NCBI GenBank assembly: GCA_030549175.1
Contig: JAUKUA010000001.1
Location: 2,108,001 to 2,172,000, forward strand
Reading direction: 5' to 3'
DNA length: 64,000 bases
Origin: Lasiosphaeris hirsuta
Taxonomy: Eukaryota > Ascomycota > Sordariomycetes > Sordariales > Lasiosphaeriaceae
Shown here in pieces: positions 1 through 15,672 of the stretch. Position numbers and translations under genes: made by a program. The notes beneath the pieces were generated by a model. It made no database searches. It was not told the origin of the DNA and saw nothing but the letters and a program-made list of their open reading frames with translations. Numbering within the stretch: position 1 is the stretch's first letter; each line of letters starts with the position of its first letter.

Positions 1-2056
1 CTCGATGTTAGCCCCCCTTGTCAGGTAGCATCCCCTACTGCTTCCGTGTGGCCGGGCTCGGCGGCACATGCGAGAATCGTTTGGCCTTTGTCGCTTATCG
101 AGTCGATGTCGAGACCCTTGCCTAGTGGTGACGGAACAAATGCCCCCTGCTTGTTCCTCGCCGCCCACAGCCGTAGTGTGGCATGTAAATATGACTGCCG
201 TTGCATGGCATCTGCCAGTTCGGCGTCGACGCCTCCTTGGTAGAGTAGCAGCTGCATGACACCCCCGTGCTCGTTCGCGGCTGCACGCAAGAGCGGTGTC
301 CATCCGTCCTCGTCAACCGATTCGGTCTTGGCGCTCCCTCTGAGAAGCAACCGCACTCATGCCCCCCCCCCCCCCCCCTGGGCGGCCCACAGTAGCGGCA
401 TCTTGCCCGACGAGCGTACTGACTCGAATTTGGCGCCCTTGTTTAGCAGTAGTCGCGCAACGGCTTCGTGTCCATTCGCAGCAGCCCACACAGGTACCTC
501 GCCTAGTCGGCTACAGGACATTGGTCAACCGCATCGATGACAACGAACATTCTTGAGTGTGCGCTAATCAATGATTGGAAGGATCTTGCGATTTTATCCA
601 GCCACACTCGTGTTCCCCGTCGCCTTGTGATATTTGAAGAGCTTTTTTATACTCCCTGGTAGGGGAGATCGGCGCTGGGCCAGTTGTTTCAGCAGGCTTG
701 CAAGCAGGTCTTCGGTCGTCTGTTGACTTTTCTCCCAGAAGTTGAAGTAGATGTAGGCAGTTCCGATGGACGGATCGTGCGAAAAGAGTAAGATAAGTTT
801 ATCGACAGCAATGGCTGTAATGATTGTCTTTCCCGCTCCGGGCATTCCTGGACAAAACAATATCTGTTTGTTAGTTCCGACCCATGCTTTGAACGGCGCC
901 GAGTCTAGAAGTCATTGGCTGGTTCTCTCTTGGCGTGTTTTGGTGTGCTCGTTTTGTCGAAGGCTGTAGTCGGCTGGCGTAAGCCAGTTTAAAACGTTTT
1001 GATCTTCTTCCTTCTCCATCGTTGATTCCATCTGTGTGACGTTGTCTGCCACTTCCGAAACGATCGTACGGAACTGTTTTTATGATATGGGCGTACGCCG
1101 ATTAGAGAAGTACCCAAACTTGGTCAAAAATCATCACTAACCCTGACTGAGCAAGTCCCTCACCACAGGCTCCCTCGCAACGTCGTCGGGCAGTACATAA
1201 TTACTACTGCAAAAGCTCCTTCGCCAAGGCCGCGGCCACGGCCGCCGTGTGCTCCTGCAAAGCTTTATTCTTATGCGAGTCGGCGTAGTCGCAGATTCCT
1301 CGGATAACGCGCACGGAGAGCTATTCTACAGTCCGGCTGCTCCCATCTCGACACAGAGAACTTGCTTCCCGAAATTACTATTCAGCTTGTCCCGGAAGAC
1401 GGCGTCCTTGATGACCTGGTTACCTGACGCGATCAGGTCGTAGTGCACGCGCGCTTCTCGAGGCTTCCTCCTTAGGATCCTAGTCTTATCACAGTATCGG
1501 CAATTCTCCTCATCACCCTCATGCTCACCCTCGTCACCTGGAGCGCTCGCGATGACATGGACATAATCCGCCTTAAATCGGACATTCTAGAGAAAATCGC
1601 ACTTCAAGTACTTCAGCCTTAGCCATTTCTTTCCCATCCCATCAAGATACTCAGGTATCTTAGTCACGGTTAGCTCGTGTTCAGACTCTAGCTTGCCTAG
1701 GGCTGCGGGAAGGGCGGTAGGCGGATTGTTCAGCGAACTTGTGTGCTCTAAGCAACCGCCGTCCTTGGTCTTATCCATGGCCCACTGGACCACTCCCGGG
1801 AACTGGTTAAAGCCATCCATGTAGTAACGGTGGCTGTAGAATTGGTGCCAATCTGTCCTTTAGGCACGCAAGCGATGACAATGTTGTGCTTGCCGACGGA
1901 CCCCAAGGTGTAGTTGTTGGGATCACCCGGCGGCTTCGGAAGGATGGGGTGTATCGCATCCATTATGGCCATCGATGCCGTCTGCTCCTTCGGCAGCGCG
2001 CAGACCCATTCTACAGTGTAAGCGCTGCGGGATCTAGGTTCGATAGTCGACGCCAT
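1..2056 (-). pseudogene. PNP-NACHT-ankyrin NLR-like gene, degraded
   Basis: Fragments of one fungal NLR lie in order on the minus strand. From an ATG at 2056 comes a nucleoside-phosphorylase-type N-domain beginning with EWVCALPKEQ, continued in another frame at 1820-1587 (QFPGVVQW, then KTKDGG) and again at about 1310-1200 ([15 protein letters not shown]). A linker at about 1020-860 (NWLTPADYS, QWLLDSAPFKAW) leads into a NACHT P-loop, FCPGMPGAGKT, near 860-820. Ankyrin repeats follow at 540-23 (WAAANGHEAVARLLLNKGA; DEDGWTPLLRAA). Frames change at least four times. About 30 residues with the glycine-rich phosphorylase loop are missing near 1800, and most of NACHT, including Walker B, is missing between 594 and 556. 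Fungal NLRs of this class sense non-self or infection and trigger cell death. This copy cannot make the full protein. The left edge may hide more ankyrin repeats. Confidence 0.8.
362..378 (+). repeat. C17 homopolymer inside ankyrin region
   Basis: Seventeen consecutive C lie inside the ankyrin-coding remnant (poly-G on the coding strand). The ankyrin reading frame differs on the two sides of the tract, so its length has probably changed the frame. Confidence 0.9.
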
Positions 2057-4232
2057 GGCGGTTGGTACTCATGAGAGTGAGGTTGCGGAAATTGGGGTTC
2101 TCGGCAGCGCGGTGAGAATGGGATGCCGTAACGGTGGTTTTCTGTTGATTGATGGTAGCGGCCTGTCTGCCTGTGAGTAAAGCCAGATGTGTTGGTAGTT
2201 GACGTCTTCCCAGCATGTCTAACAGCTTTGCCGGTATAAAATCCTCAGTGCCCAAACTCAACCCCCGATCTCGTTACCCAAAACCCATTGGCAGTTTTGT
2301 TACATTGCAACAAGTGGAGGGGATCAGCTCCAGGCTCGCCTCCAAACTCGCTGCTCAGTCCTGCCATCAAAACCCACGCGCCCGCTTTGAAACCCAATCC
2401 CCCATACCCAACCACGAGGTCGCCAGTGCTGATTCGAAGAAGGAAACCCGGCAAAGAAATTCGTCCAGTGCCGCGCTCGTCCAGATGAACACCCGCCAGT
2501 CCCAAGTCACAGCTGTCGCCAACGGTGGAGCATTGGGACTGGGATCGGAGCCGTATCACAGGGCAATAACGATTAGTTGGTGCACCCCGGCCGGGGTGAG
2601 AAAAAAGTGTTAATGGGTTGGGCATAACATAATTGTTGCACGCGACCTCTTCGTCGGAGAAGTTCTCGAATGTCGTCGGCGAGGCCATTCTAAGATCGAT
2701 CAGTTTTTCCGGGTGCCGCCCATGCCGTTGGGGAATGGATGGCCGTGGTACGAGCCCTTGGCTACACCAAAGTTTGGAGAGGGCCAAGATATCGACTACT
2801 AGTACGATCGTTTGTGACTAGTCATGTTGCATGCTTGATCCTGCTTGGTCCTCATAAGGCCGAGCTCCCTCTGTAGTTCCCGTCCGTGCGACAGGAAACA
2901 ACAAGGCTTGGTGCTCACACCCAGCGCAGATGCCATCCCGACGGCGGCCGATGGTGAATGACAATGTTGCCCGTGTGCTCGGTCGTTTTTGACAGCTAGT
3001 GTGGGCCATGGCCGGCAAGTCAGGAACCGGGGTGAACGCTGGAAATTGCTAGTTCCTCCATTGCGACGAAACCTTGCCCATGATGCATCTTATCCCCAAC
3101 GAGGTACCTTCCCAGTGGCTTGGCTGGCTGCGCAATAATTTTCTAAGCTAATATTGAATGACACTAGATTGGACAGACCTAGAGGTCCGAAGAGCTCGAA
3201 TCTAATCCGGGGCGAATCAAATAAAAAGCAAAAACCTAGGTTGCAAGCGCCTTCGGTGCTTCCTTCCCATGTGTATCCCACACTTGGTATGGACCTTTAC
3301 GGAGGAAGCACAAATACAGTGACCCACAAGCAATTTTCGCCGTCGGCAGCTTTTGAAGTTGGCCATCATCTCTCAACCTCTCATCGCCTGAATCCAAGCG
3401 GCTGTCCTCTGGTTATCCCTTTCCAATTCCCAATTCCCAAGTCCACGGGTCAGTCATGGGCCTGATCCACGGGTCGATCCCATGGAAGCGACTTGTTATT
3501 GACCACCTTTGCCCAGCCGCCCCCTCTCCCCAAAAGCATGCAACACCTCGACCGAAAACACATGGTGACATCGCGGGGAGCTTGCTCGCGATGGGTTGGA
3601 GCCAAGTCACTGGGCATTGTGCATACACCGGGATGTCTACTGACCATGAAAGGCCAGTGCTTTGCAGCTGGACCTGGCATCGCATCCGTCACCTTCAGCG
3701 GGAAGTAATCACTAACCCGGGATGAGGGTTACGGGAGCAGTCCCATTCGACACATTTCAGTGGATATCCAAGGCGCTGTGATGGACGAGCTAATCCCAGC
3801 TCAGGCTCTACCCCCGTAAGATGCCCCGGCCCGGGGGCTTCCCGCTAGTGACCGGCCCACCACGACTAACCATCTCCGGCCCAGGGCTAGATCGGCTCGG
3901 CCTGTCTACGATCAACTACCCTGCTCGGAGGTCCCCTGCCTCTGTTCGCGTGTACTCATGGGATCCGGAGCTGCACGCCATCTTACCAACTTGTCTTTCT
4001 TTTCTTCAACTACCAGCAGCCAGCCCCATGAACGGCTTCGCGAACGGTTTCGCGAACAGCGTGCTTTGAAACTAGGGAGCCAGCAATGGGTAACTGCTCA
4101 ATAGTTATACAGCAGCCATCGACATGGGGTTGACTTGAGGATCTGAATCCACTCAGCGCCACCTCGAAGTCCTCTCGTTACCACGTTTCTATCACCACCG
4201 CCGATCGCGCCGCCGATCGCACCAGCATCACG
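2057..4232. other. Intergenic stretch
   Basis: I see no recognisable gene. A 180-codon open frame on the minus strand (2787-2245) has no familiar motif and its composition looks like chance. The last 100 bases before 4233 (CACCGCCGATCGC-rich) are the leader of the rhodopsin-domain gene. Confidence 0.5.
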
Positions 4233-5591
4233 ATGGGCACTCAATCCGTTCCTCTTTCCAAGAATCCCCAGGGCATTCTCATCGAGGCCTTGCTGTGGAC
4301 ACTGATTATCCTGGCTGGGATATGTCTCGGCCTCAGGATCTCTTGCAAATTCCTTCGCCGCCGGCGATTGTGGTGGGATGACTACTTCATCATCTTTGCA
4401 TGGGTAGGTTTTGTCCTGAGCTCCACCTCTAAAATATTCAACATCTTACAGTATGTGTCGCAGATCATGCTCCTGACGAGCTGCGTCATGACAACGACCA
4501 ACGTAGGCCTTGGCTTTGGGATGCACTTTGTCGATGTGCCGGTCGAGAACCTTCTAACCATGGGCCTCGTCGCGAACATCTCAGGATTCACTTCTGTTCT
4601 TGGCGTGGCATTCAGCAAGACTTCCTTCGCCATCACGCTATTGAGACTGACAGATGGGTGGCTGAAGTGGTTCGTCTGGTTCATCATAATAACCCTCAAC
4701 CTCACCCAACATGCAAGCGCTGTATTCTTTTGGGTCTCCTGTGACCCGCCTGCCAAAACGTGGAATCCGACATTGGAAGGCACCTGCTGGCCGCCAAAGA
4801 TCATGCTGATACTGCCCTGGGTGATTGGAGGTAAGAGGGCGAGTCCCTTTCTACCAACCCACTGGCGCCGCTGCTGACCGTGACACAAATCAACCTTAGG
4901 TTGGTCTGCCTTTTGCGATTTTGCCCTTGCTCTTTTACCATGGCGGCTTCTCTTTAGATTTCATATGTTCCGGACAGAAAAGGTCGGTATCGCGATTGCG
5001 ATGAGTATGGGCGTTTTGTGAGTTCCTTTCCCAGCTTCTGGCTGTGCCTTCTAGACTCGCTCTGATCATCGATATGAATGGTTTGACAGCGCCGGCATAA
5101 CTTGCATCGTGAAACTTACCACGATTCCGCCATCATCGGATCACGACTTCACCTGTAGGAGAACCCCCTTCCCCCATCTACTAGTAGGGCCACGGTTTAG
5201 AACTGACATGGGTTGTGTAGACAACAGCATGCAACTCGTCATTTGGGGGTTTGCCGAGGTAGCGTGCACGATTATTGCAACGTGTATTCCCACAATGCGA
5301 GCTTTGTTCGTCCATCGCACATCGACGAGCCAACTTCCGAGTCTTCAGCTGAATGCAGATAATGGTGCCGTCGCGTTCAGCAGCAATCGGCCACCTCCTA
5401 TACTAGATCATGAGAGGCGAGATAATATGAGCGACAGGAGTATCCTCGGCCTTGCCGAAGCTTCGGGTAGCAGTAGTCTCGGAAGCACAAGCCCAAAAAC
5501 CGGTGCGATGTTGAATGAGAAGAGCCAAAGCAACAGAAACCAAAGGGTTATTATGTATGAGATGAAGTCTCTGGGAAGCGAGGAGAGGTGA
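4233..5591 (+). CDS. Rhodopsin-domain (Pth11-like) seven-helix membrane protein
   Basis: Five exons: 4233-4403, 4464-4830, 4900-5017, 5090-5154 and 5221-5591, coding 363 residues. The first intron has a length divisible by three; removing it restores the family pattern WWDDYFIIFAW followed by TTTNVGLGFGMH. Later landmarks are CDPPAKTWNP, GTCWPP, the DFALALLPW helix, the MSMGVFAGITCIVK helix and QLVIWGFAEVACTIIATCIP. Seven hydrophobic segments are visible, with a polar cytoplasmic-type tail after residue about 270. The family (fungal rhodopsin domain, plasma membrane, GPCR-like) is large; a few members sense host surfaces, but most have no known ligand. It stands alone on this strand and seems intact. 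The ligand cannot be inferred. Confidence 0.85.
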
Positions 5592-7206
5592 GGTCAGCAT
5601 TCTCCGACAACTTTGCCGTTTAATTTTGGGATTGGCAATTTGTCTCATGGGATGTCTGGCGTTATGGGACGGAACGAGGGAGGATGCAAAAAATATCCAG
5701 ATACATTCGCGCTTGGGTGGAAGTTACGATAGGTAATCTACGTAGATACCTTTCGAGGATATTAGCTACTAACGTTGGCTGGCACAAATCAAAGAGAACT
5801 TATTCATCTTCAATGGTTTGTCGGGGCGATTCGGAGCCCGGAAGTCTCCTCAGATGGCAATACGCGGATGGAGTCTGGGGTATCCAGACGCGGCGATGCA
5901 GTGCAAGGCGGGATGTGGGGTGTTGGGACCGCTATCACGGTATAGATGACGAATGTCACACAACCGGCAATGCAACCCAAGCGAGATCTGGGTCCCAGAG
6001 CTAAATGCAGTGGGATGGCGACGTTGGGAGGAAATGTTGCTGCGAGTTGCTTGTTGCGTTTTAATGTCTTGATATTTGAATTTCCTTTGGTTTTTTTTTC
6101 TTCCAGCAAGCTCCATTTCCCCCTTTCTCCAGGAGTAATAAGGTATCTCAGCCCAGCGGACTCTAATGGTGGTGCGGGGTGAAAATAAGCTTATGACAAG
6201 CTTTAGAAGCCGATCGCAATGCAAGCCGTTCCTTGGCCTGGTTCTTTTCCTGCGATTGTCGGCCACGTTCTGGTCGTGTCGCAGTCGCAAGAAAGCTGCA
6301 GGATGTCGTGATCGCGTCGATCAATTCCCAAAGAAGCATGGCAACCAAGTAAACAACCTCGACACAACGCGCGACATGCGAGGAGCAAGCCCTCGACTCG
6401 GCCCAGCCCTGCATCTCCAACTCGGGTCCCCGGCCGCGACGCCTCAATTGTGCTTGCCAAGCTCAACCCCACGATCACGACATGCCGATCTTCCGGCCAT
6501 CTTTACCTCTTACACGCCCGCGATAGCTTCGGCCATCGGCCTCACGTGCTCCCTCGACTGCGGTCACACCAAAAGAACTAACACCTGCTGTCGATCGCGC
6601 TTTCCGGTTGGGTGCGCTAGACAGCCCGGGAGCTGGGGCAGGACCCGAACGTGGGATGTGGCATACCCCATCAACTCATGCCGGTGGCCGCTTGTGGGGG
6701 AGGCGGCCCGAATGGCTTCAGGCCTCGCAGGGTCGGAGCTCGCGGCACACTACCAGCACCGTCGCCGACCCTTTTTTGGCCGTGCCTGCGCCCGTTCGAA
6801 GCCACGGTAGCATTATTGACCAGGGGCAGCATTTCGTCATTCGAAGACATGTTTCTTTCTCCCGCATATTATGCTACCTTAGGCAGAATGAGCGGCGGAG
6901 ACCAGCCCAGGAAGAGAACGTGTTGAGGGGAGACGCGTCCGCCAACGGTCGCTCATTGGCACCCTTCCCCCCCCATCGGGGCGTATGGATGAGGGGACGG
7001 TCGTCCGTGGATGGATGGATGCAGGGTAGCTGTGTCTCGATCCAGGAACTTTGCGTGCAGACCCAATGGGCGCAATGGGTATATAAGCTGCCTGCCCCCT
7101 CCCGTTTAGGGATCCAGACTTGGAGACAGTCCCCTTGCTGAGCCGTCCCATCCTTGATCGCTCTACTCCGTCACTCCTTGTTTCTTGAGGTCGAGCCGAA
7201 AACAAC
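5592..7206. other. Intergenic stretch with oxalate decarboxylase promoter
   Basis: No gene recognised. Open frames at 6290-5850 (-) and 6166-6810 (+) have no familiar motif. The 3' part is the promoter and leader of the oxalate decarboxylase gene. Confidence 0.5.
7079..7087 (+). promoter_or_regulatory. TATA box of oxalate decarboxylase gene
   Basis: The sequence GTATATAAG lies about 120 bases before the ATG at 7207, at a plausible TATA position. A CT-rich stretch (CCTGCCCCCTCCC) and further leader sequence follow. Confidence 0.55.
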
Positions 7207-8797
7207 ATGAGGGTCTCCCTGCAGGTCTCGTCAGCCTTGGTCTTGTGCCAGGCCATCCTCGGCGTGGCACTGCCTGCTGTTGAGAAGAGAGCTACCACCA
7301 CTACTGCTAGCGGTCCCCAGTTCACGAACGGGCAGCCTGATGATGGTGCTGGCAGGGGCGGTCCCATTCTAGGTAAATCTCCCTTCTCGTCAATATGTCC
7401 TGCCACATAGCCCCTGAGTTGTAGTCCGGGTTGTGGCCAAGCTTGGAATTGGATGGGGCTAACAATTGCTCTCAAGGGGGCACCAACAAGCAAATCGATC
7501 TCGATAACCCTGACAACCTGGGTCAGCAGTCGACCGACAACGGAATTGTGCCGAACTTCAAGTGGCGCTTCTCCGACTCGAAGACGCGTATTTTCCGCGG
7601 AGGATGGCTTCGAGAACAAGTCATCCAGGACTTGCCTCAGAGTCACGACATCTCGGCTGCGCAGCAGCATCTAGACAAAGGCGGTGTTCGGGAGCTGCAT
7701 TGGCATCGTGTGGTAAGTGTCACCTTTGGTTGTCAGCCAGGGACGCCAAGTTTGCTGACCGGGAATGCGTGTTCAAGGCTGAATGGGGGTTCGTGTACGC
7801 CGGATCCGTCCTCATCTCGGCCGTCGATGAGTTTGGGAGGTATCAGGTCGAGAAGCTCAACTATGGTGACATTTGGTATTTCCCCAAGGGAGTTGCCCAT
7901 ACGGTGCAGGGCCTCGAAGATGGGAATGAGTTCTTGCTTGTCTTTGACGATGCCGACTTTGACAAGGCTGGGTAAGATCGCTACCCCGGACTCCGGAAAC
8001 TTGCAGTAACTGACAACACCAGGACTACCTTCAACGTTGACGACTGGATTGCCCACACGCCGAGAGACGTGCTGGCAAAGAACTTTGGCCTCCCTGCGTC
8101 TGTCTTTGACAACGTGCCTAAGCCTAACCCGAACATCTTCAACGGCACTGTTAGCACCAAGAACGTAACGGATGGCCCTGCCGGCTACCTTTCAGGTAAC
8201 GCCTCCTTTGTCTACCGGACCCTGCAGCACGAACCAGAGAAGGTGCCGGGTGGTGGCGGCGAGTTCTACAAGATCGACTCAACCAACTTCCCTGCGAGCA
8301 AGACACTTGCGGCGACGTTTGTTCGCCTCAAGCCTGGCGGCCTGAGGGAGTTGCATTGGCACCCGAATGTGAGTTTGTTTTCCCCGTGTGAGTGGAAGGA
8401 GGTGATGGCTGACAACTGCTGGACAGGCTGAGGAGTGGCTCTACTTCCACAAGGGCTACGCGAGGGCCACCGTCTTTGTCGGAAACACCAATGCCCGAAC
8501 TTTTGACTTTGGCCCGGGCGATACCGCTGCGTTCCCTGACAACTCTGGGTGAGTTCCCTCTGGCCTCTGTCGTAAGTGTACGCTTTGCTAACATGGTGTT
8601 GTAGACACTATATCGAGAACACATCCGAAACCGAGGATCTGGTCTGGATTGAGGTTTATAAGTCAAACCGCGTTGCCGACATTCCTCTTACGCAGTGGCT
8701 TGCTCTCACGCCGGCTGACTTGGTTGCGCAGACGCTCAAGATCCCCATCGAGATTGCTGAGAGTCTGAAGAAGGAGAAGCAGGTTCTGATTGCATAA
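7207..8797 (+). CDS. Secreted bicupin oxalate decarboxylase
   Basis: Six exons: 7207-7372, 7477-7712, 7778-7971, 8023-8368, 8427-8548 and 8605-8797, coding 418 residues. It converts oxalate to formate and CO2 using manganese. A signal peptide covers about residues 1-20 and is followed by a Kex2-like KR at 27-28. The first cupin carries GGVRELHWHRVAEW, with the later metal His in PKGVAHTVQG. The second carries GGLRELHWHPNAEEWLYFHKG, and FPDNSGHYIEN holds its late His. Both sets of HxH...E...H metal ligands are therefore present. Introns cut at the same place (right after HWHxx) in both cupins, consistent with an old duplication. Length is normal for the fungal secreted family. Acting outside the cell, it would remove oxalate and raise pH. 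An oxalate oxidase activity cannot be fully excluded from sequence. Confidence 0.93.
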
Positions 8798-11714
8798 AGC
8801 TCGACTCGCTGGGCTGCCATCTCTGTCCTTGACAGGGCTCATCAGTGATTCATCTCTCGAATCATGCATTGGGTTGAGGATAAAGAAGGGGGGCGGTTGG
8901 GCTACTGCGCGGTGACTTGGCGGTTTGATGTTGGAGCGGGGAACTGAAAACATCAGCGGTGACATAACCACTAAAGTTGATACTAATAGCTATAATAATA
9001 ATATGTGTATGATGCCTCATGGTAAGAACTGTCGACTCACAAGGTCGTGTGAGCAAGCTTTCTAAGGCATAAGATTTCTTTTGTCTAGTAATGCAGATAT
9101 GCAGAGAAGTTGAAGGGTGGAAGAAGATTCGCTGCGTCTCTCCACGACATCACACTTTAGTGACGTCACCCATTTTCGGGTAGGTAGGTAGGTGTGTGGG
9201 CTCCTTGTTTTGGTGTTCAACGATTTTATTGATACTCTGTAGATGCTGCGTCGATCATACATACCATACACTATTAGTGAGACTAAACCGCAAAAAATAG
9301 CAAGAATGAAAGTAGGGAGAAGGTAACAGCTGATATCCCAAAGCTGAATGTTAAGCTGACACGGCTGGGCCTTGGCGAGCTCAGGTGGGACAAATCCCGC
9401 CTTCGGGCGCTGCCGACGTCAGAACACAGAACAGGTGAAAAGTAGCCACTGGCAGCTGCAGGTGAAGGCACGATGTGGGGCAGGATCTTTTTTAGCCGCA
9501 CCACACCGGCTCTCGAAAACTGCTGACCCCGCTGCCACATGCCACTCGCCAGAGCGTGATTCGGCGGCCATGGGACTCGACTTTCTTGATAGCACCGCCA
9601 GGCCTTTCTTTTTGTATGTTTTCTTATCGCTCCTCGATGGGGTGAATATGTTCTCGTGATATCTTACCATGGATGCCTAGGGACCCAATGCCCAATACGC
9701 CGACCAGTGTTTCTGTCACAGACACGGGTGGTTCAGGTTCGGTGCTTGTTTGCTTGTTAGCGCGCAACCTTGGCCAAGGCCGGTAATCGGTAGGCTGGAT
9801 ACGAATAACGGTCGTTTGCTAGGCCACCTGGGCAGATAGGCAGCAAAACGAGTCGCCGGGTATTGTGTTTGACGATAGAGCCAGCCCTGGTGCTTGGGCC
9901 GGAAGCGTGAGGCAGAGCGCTTTGGCTCTTACTGAGGGGACCCAGCCGCTGGGATCTGCGCCTGCAAAATGAATTTGGTAGACCAACGGTGTCTTTTGAT
10001 TTCGAGATCGAGATGCGACGTCGGGCTGAGCCGCGTGCGAGGATCAGCGAACCCCAATAAGTCGGGCGGCGGTGCTTGAGCAGCAAGGCGGTGCCGGGTG
10101 TACATAGGTAGGCGCGTTCGGCACAGACGGGGATGCGTGAATAACATCACTTTGCAGCAGGCGACACAACAACTAGCAGGGGGGGGGGGGGGCAAGGGTC
10201 CCTTCTCTGTAGCAAACTCGAATCGTCGGCGGCAGCCCGCCAACTGGGACCCGGCGGCGGACTCGTTCGCAGCTCGGCAACCGACTCAATTTCACTGTTA
10301 TATTGCCTTGAGTCTGATGAGGCGAAGTACCTTACAATAGAAGACCGTGGCACGACATCGCCAAATGACAGGATGGCGCAAAGCTCAGCGTTGCTTTGTT
10401 GCGTTCCTCCGTCAACTGGCCCCTGGAAGTTAGGGGTCAAACGCTGGGCCGATTGGGGATTGGCTGAATGTACCATTGTTTCGCTTTGGTGAGGGGTGCC
10501 CGTGCCTTGGAACCCTTTATCGCTCTTGCGATCGCGCATCATGGGCGGCTATCGAGGGCGAGGGACTGTCAGCCTCCCGGATTCCTCCAACCCAGCCTGA
10601 ACTCCATTCCCCCATTCAAAACATTCGGCCTCGATTGGATTTCGCTTCTCATTTATACTTGTTGCTATTACCTATGCCGCGCCAACAATTATTTGCTCGA
10701 CTCTCTTGTGAGATCAAACCATCTAATTAAAATCGCCCTCCAATCCTCCAATCCCTTCCCTCTTCCCCAAGAGCAAGCGCCAACCACTGGCAGCACCCCT
10801 CTATTGCAGCAAATCCCCCGCCAGGCCTGCAAAAGGCACCTCGCATTTTTTTTTGTTCGGCGCGACGGCAGCCATCTATGACGTCCTTGTCGCGCGGTTC
10901 GACGGAAAACAAGACATTTATCTGATCGCGACTGTCGGCTCTTCTGAGCTTGCTTCAGCCAGCTGAACAACGCAGCGCAGTCTCAGTCTCGGTTCCAGTG
11001 ACTCTTCCGCCATTTGCCCCTCCTTTCCACCGAGTGCACTCGAGCATTGTGTCCTGCCCGGTCCCGCGCCCGAGAAACAACTTGAACTAAGGGACTTTGC
11101 CATCGTCCACCACGGCGACAGCGACCTATCCAAAACGACCCTCCAAGTGCACAGCTTTCCCCAGCATCAACCTGTCAGCGACTTGACACCCCAGGTCAGT
11201 TTTTCCGAGATCGTCGTGAGGCAGGCGGGTCGGCAGGGAAGGACAGCAAAGCAATCATTTCCAAGGCCTGTTGCGCTCGGCGATGAGCATCCGCCACCGC
11301 GATACTGCATCGCCCGCAGACAGCAGAGAGTCCAGTTAGGAAGCGCAATTTCTGGCAACTCGGCTTCCTCGTCGCGACATGTCTAGCCCCTTGATAACCA
11401 TTTGAGCTTCCCCCTTGCCCGCGACCCGCTCACCCAATATCGAATCATTGTCGTGCATATCAAACCTGTCATGACCCAATCTTCTGGGCATCAAAAAAAG
11501 CTAACGGAGACGCCAGAGCAGGACGTAGGATTTCCCCCTACACTCTACGCCTTGTCGCCATCGCATCGCATCGCAATCGCATCAACCCTGGCTTGCCCCG
11601 CCCGCATCCCTATCAACACTGGCATCGACCACCTGCGCTCCGCGGCGCATTTTTCCATCAAGCGATTTGTCGTGTCTCCCACAACTGCTTGTCTTGATTT
11701 TCACATCTTCGAAA
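8798..11714. other. Intergenic stretch and SR-kinase leader
   Basis: No gene found in 2.9 kb. It holds the 3' end of the oxalate decarboxylase gene, a G14 run at 10179-10192, and from about 10550 a C/T-rich stretch with little open frame that is likely the promoter and long 5' leader of the SR-protein kinase gene. Confidence 0.5.
10179..10192 (+). repeat. G14 homopolymer
   Basis: Fourteen consecutive G in an intergenic stretch, about 1.5 kb upstream of the SR-protein kinase start. Confidence 0.9.
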
Positions 11715-14341
<2,627 letters not shown>

Positions 14342-15672
14342 GAGAACTCACACTTTCCGCATCGTGGATTATAAGCGGGGTGCTGCCGGTCAAGGTTGTT
14401 GGATTCGACGAGCCTGCTGAAAGATGAGAGTAAGGAAAATGTCGGCGATGGTAAAGGAGGGAGCATGTCGAGCTCGACGGCCATTGGGTTGTTTGCTATT
14501 TAATGGGCTTTGTTGCTGCTGCCCATGTTGAAGATTCTTTTTCCCTCCAACGGGGCTGATCCCAGCTGGCGAACACCGAACTGGCATCATATGGGCTGGA
14601 GAAGAAACGATTTTTCTTCGAGGCCACTACTTTCCTGCTGCTCACGCATGGCAGACTACTTACTATTACTACTACAACTTGTGGAGCGATGATTCTCATA
14701 TTTGGCAGTCTCATTATCGGTGTTTCTTGGGGGTTCCAACAACCCTCAAGCCGTGGAGACAAAGCCAAGAGAAGCGCTGTCGAGACGACGAATGCAAATC
14801 TTGCATTAATCTATGTCGGAAACCAACGCCAAAGAAGCTCACGAACTCTTTTCTTATCTGCTGGTGGTTTCTTCGAATGTGGAGCGAGGTGAGAATGGGT
14901 TGGGGATTGGGGTTAGGGAATGAAGAGATGAGAATGAGGGCCTGGATTTTACATAGCGAAACGACTCTTTTTCTTGTTTAGTTTTACTCTATTCCCTTTG
15001 TGCTTTCCTTGTCAGCGAGAGCACAAAACAGAGCCCCTTCGTTTGGGGACCCTTTCCCTTTTTGTTGTTTATCTTGTTCTCTCATTCATGACTGGCCGGC
15101 GGAAATGCGGCCCTGACACCTACAGTGATGGAATGGCAAGGGGTGGATAGGCAAGGCAGCATAGACATGGTTTTTCTTTCCTCATATCATACATTGCACT
15201 TGCACTGCGCTACACTACATTTACTACATCACACGACGCAAGCTCATCGTTATGACTGGGGTATAGCATGGCAAGTCAAACAAAACGGGACAGACAAGGA
15301 GAAGGGAGGCCAAGCCCATTCTGTTTAATAGGTATTCTGTTCCCACCGCTGAACCCCTGTGGCTGTCCACTCTGCTGTGCCCTTGCCACAGTATAGCTGC
15401 TTGAGAGGATCAAGCGAATGCAGGTGTCGATTCTTCATGCTTTACCCGAACACAGCCCCACCGTAATTATCAAGACTCCGATCCTGTTTCCCCTTCCACA
15501 TCTACCATCATAACATCACAACTCTCACCGGCCCAAATAAGCCTACGCCGACGGCATTCAGCCAATCCGCGTTTTAGAGACATGCCAGCTTATGAATGAC
15601 CCAGCTGGCTTGTAGTGAGGAAACCCACTCCCGTCTGTCGACTTAGTCGAGAGAAAATCAAGCTTGGCGCGC
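14342..15672. other. Intergenic stretch between convergent genes
   Basis: This is 3' flanking sequence of the SR-kinase gene and of the IWS1 gene, which converge. T-rich and CT-rich stretches are present; no gene or RNA is recognised. Confidence 0.5.

Noticed and set aside
2245..2787. 180-codon minus-strand open frame
   Set aside because: No recognisable motif, no intron or neighbour support, and composition looks like chance in a GC-rich intergenic stretch.
4404..4463. Reading straight through the first intron of the rhodopsin-domain gene
   Set aside because: The 60 nt segment is in frame and open, but it has GT...AG ends and its removal restores the conserved spacing between WWDDY and NVGLGFG.
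6166..6810. 214-codon plus-strand open frame
   Set aside because: Low-complexity, no family motif, and lies in the upstream region of the oxalate decarboxylase gene.
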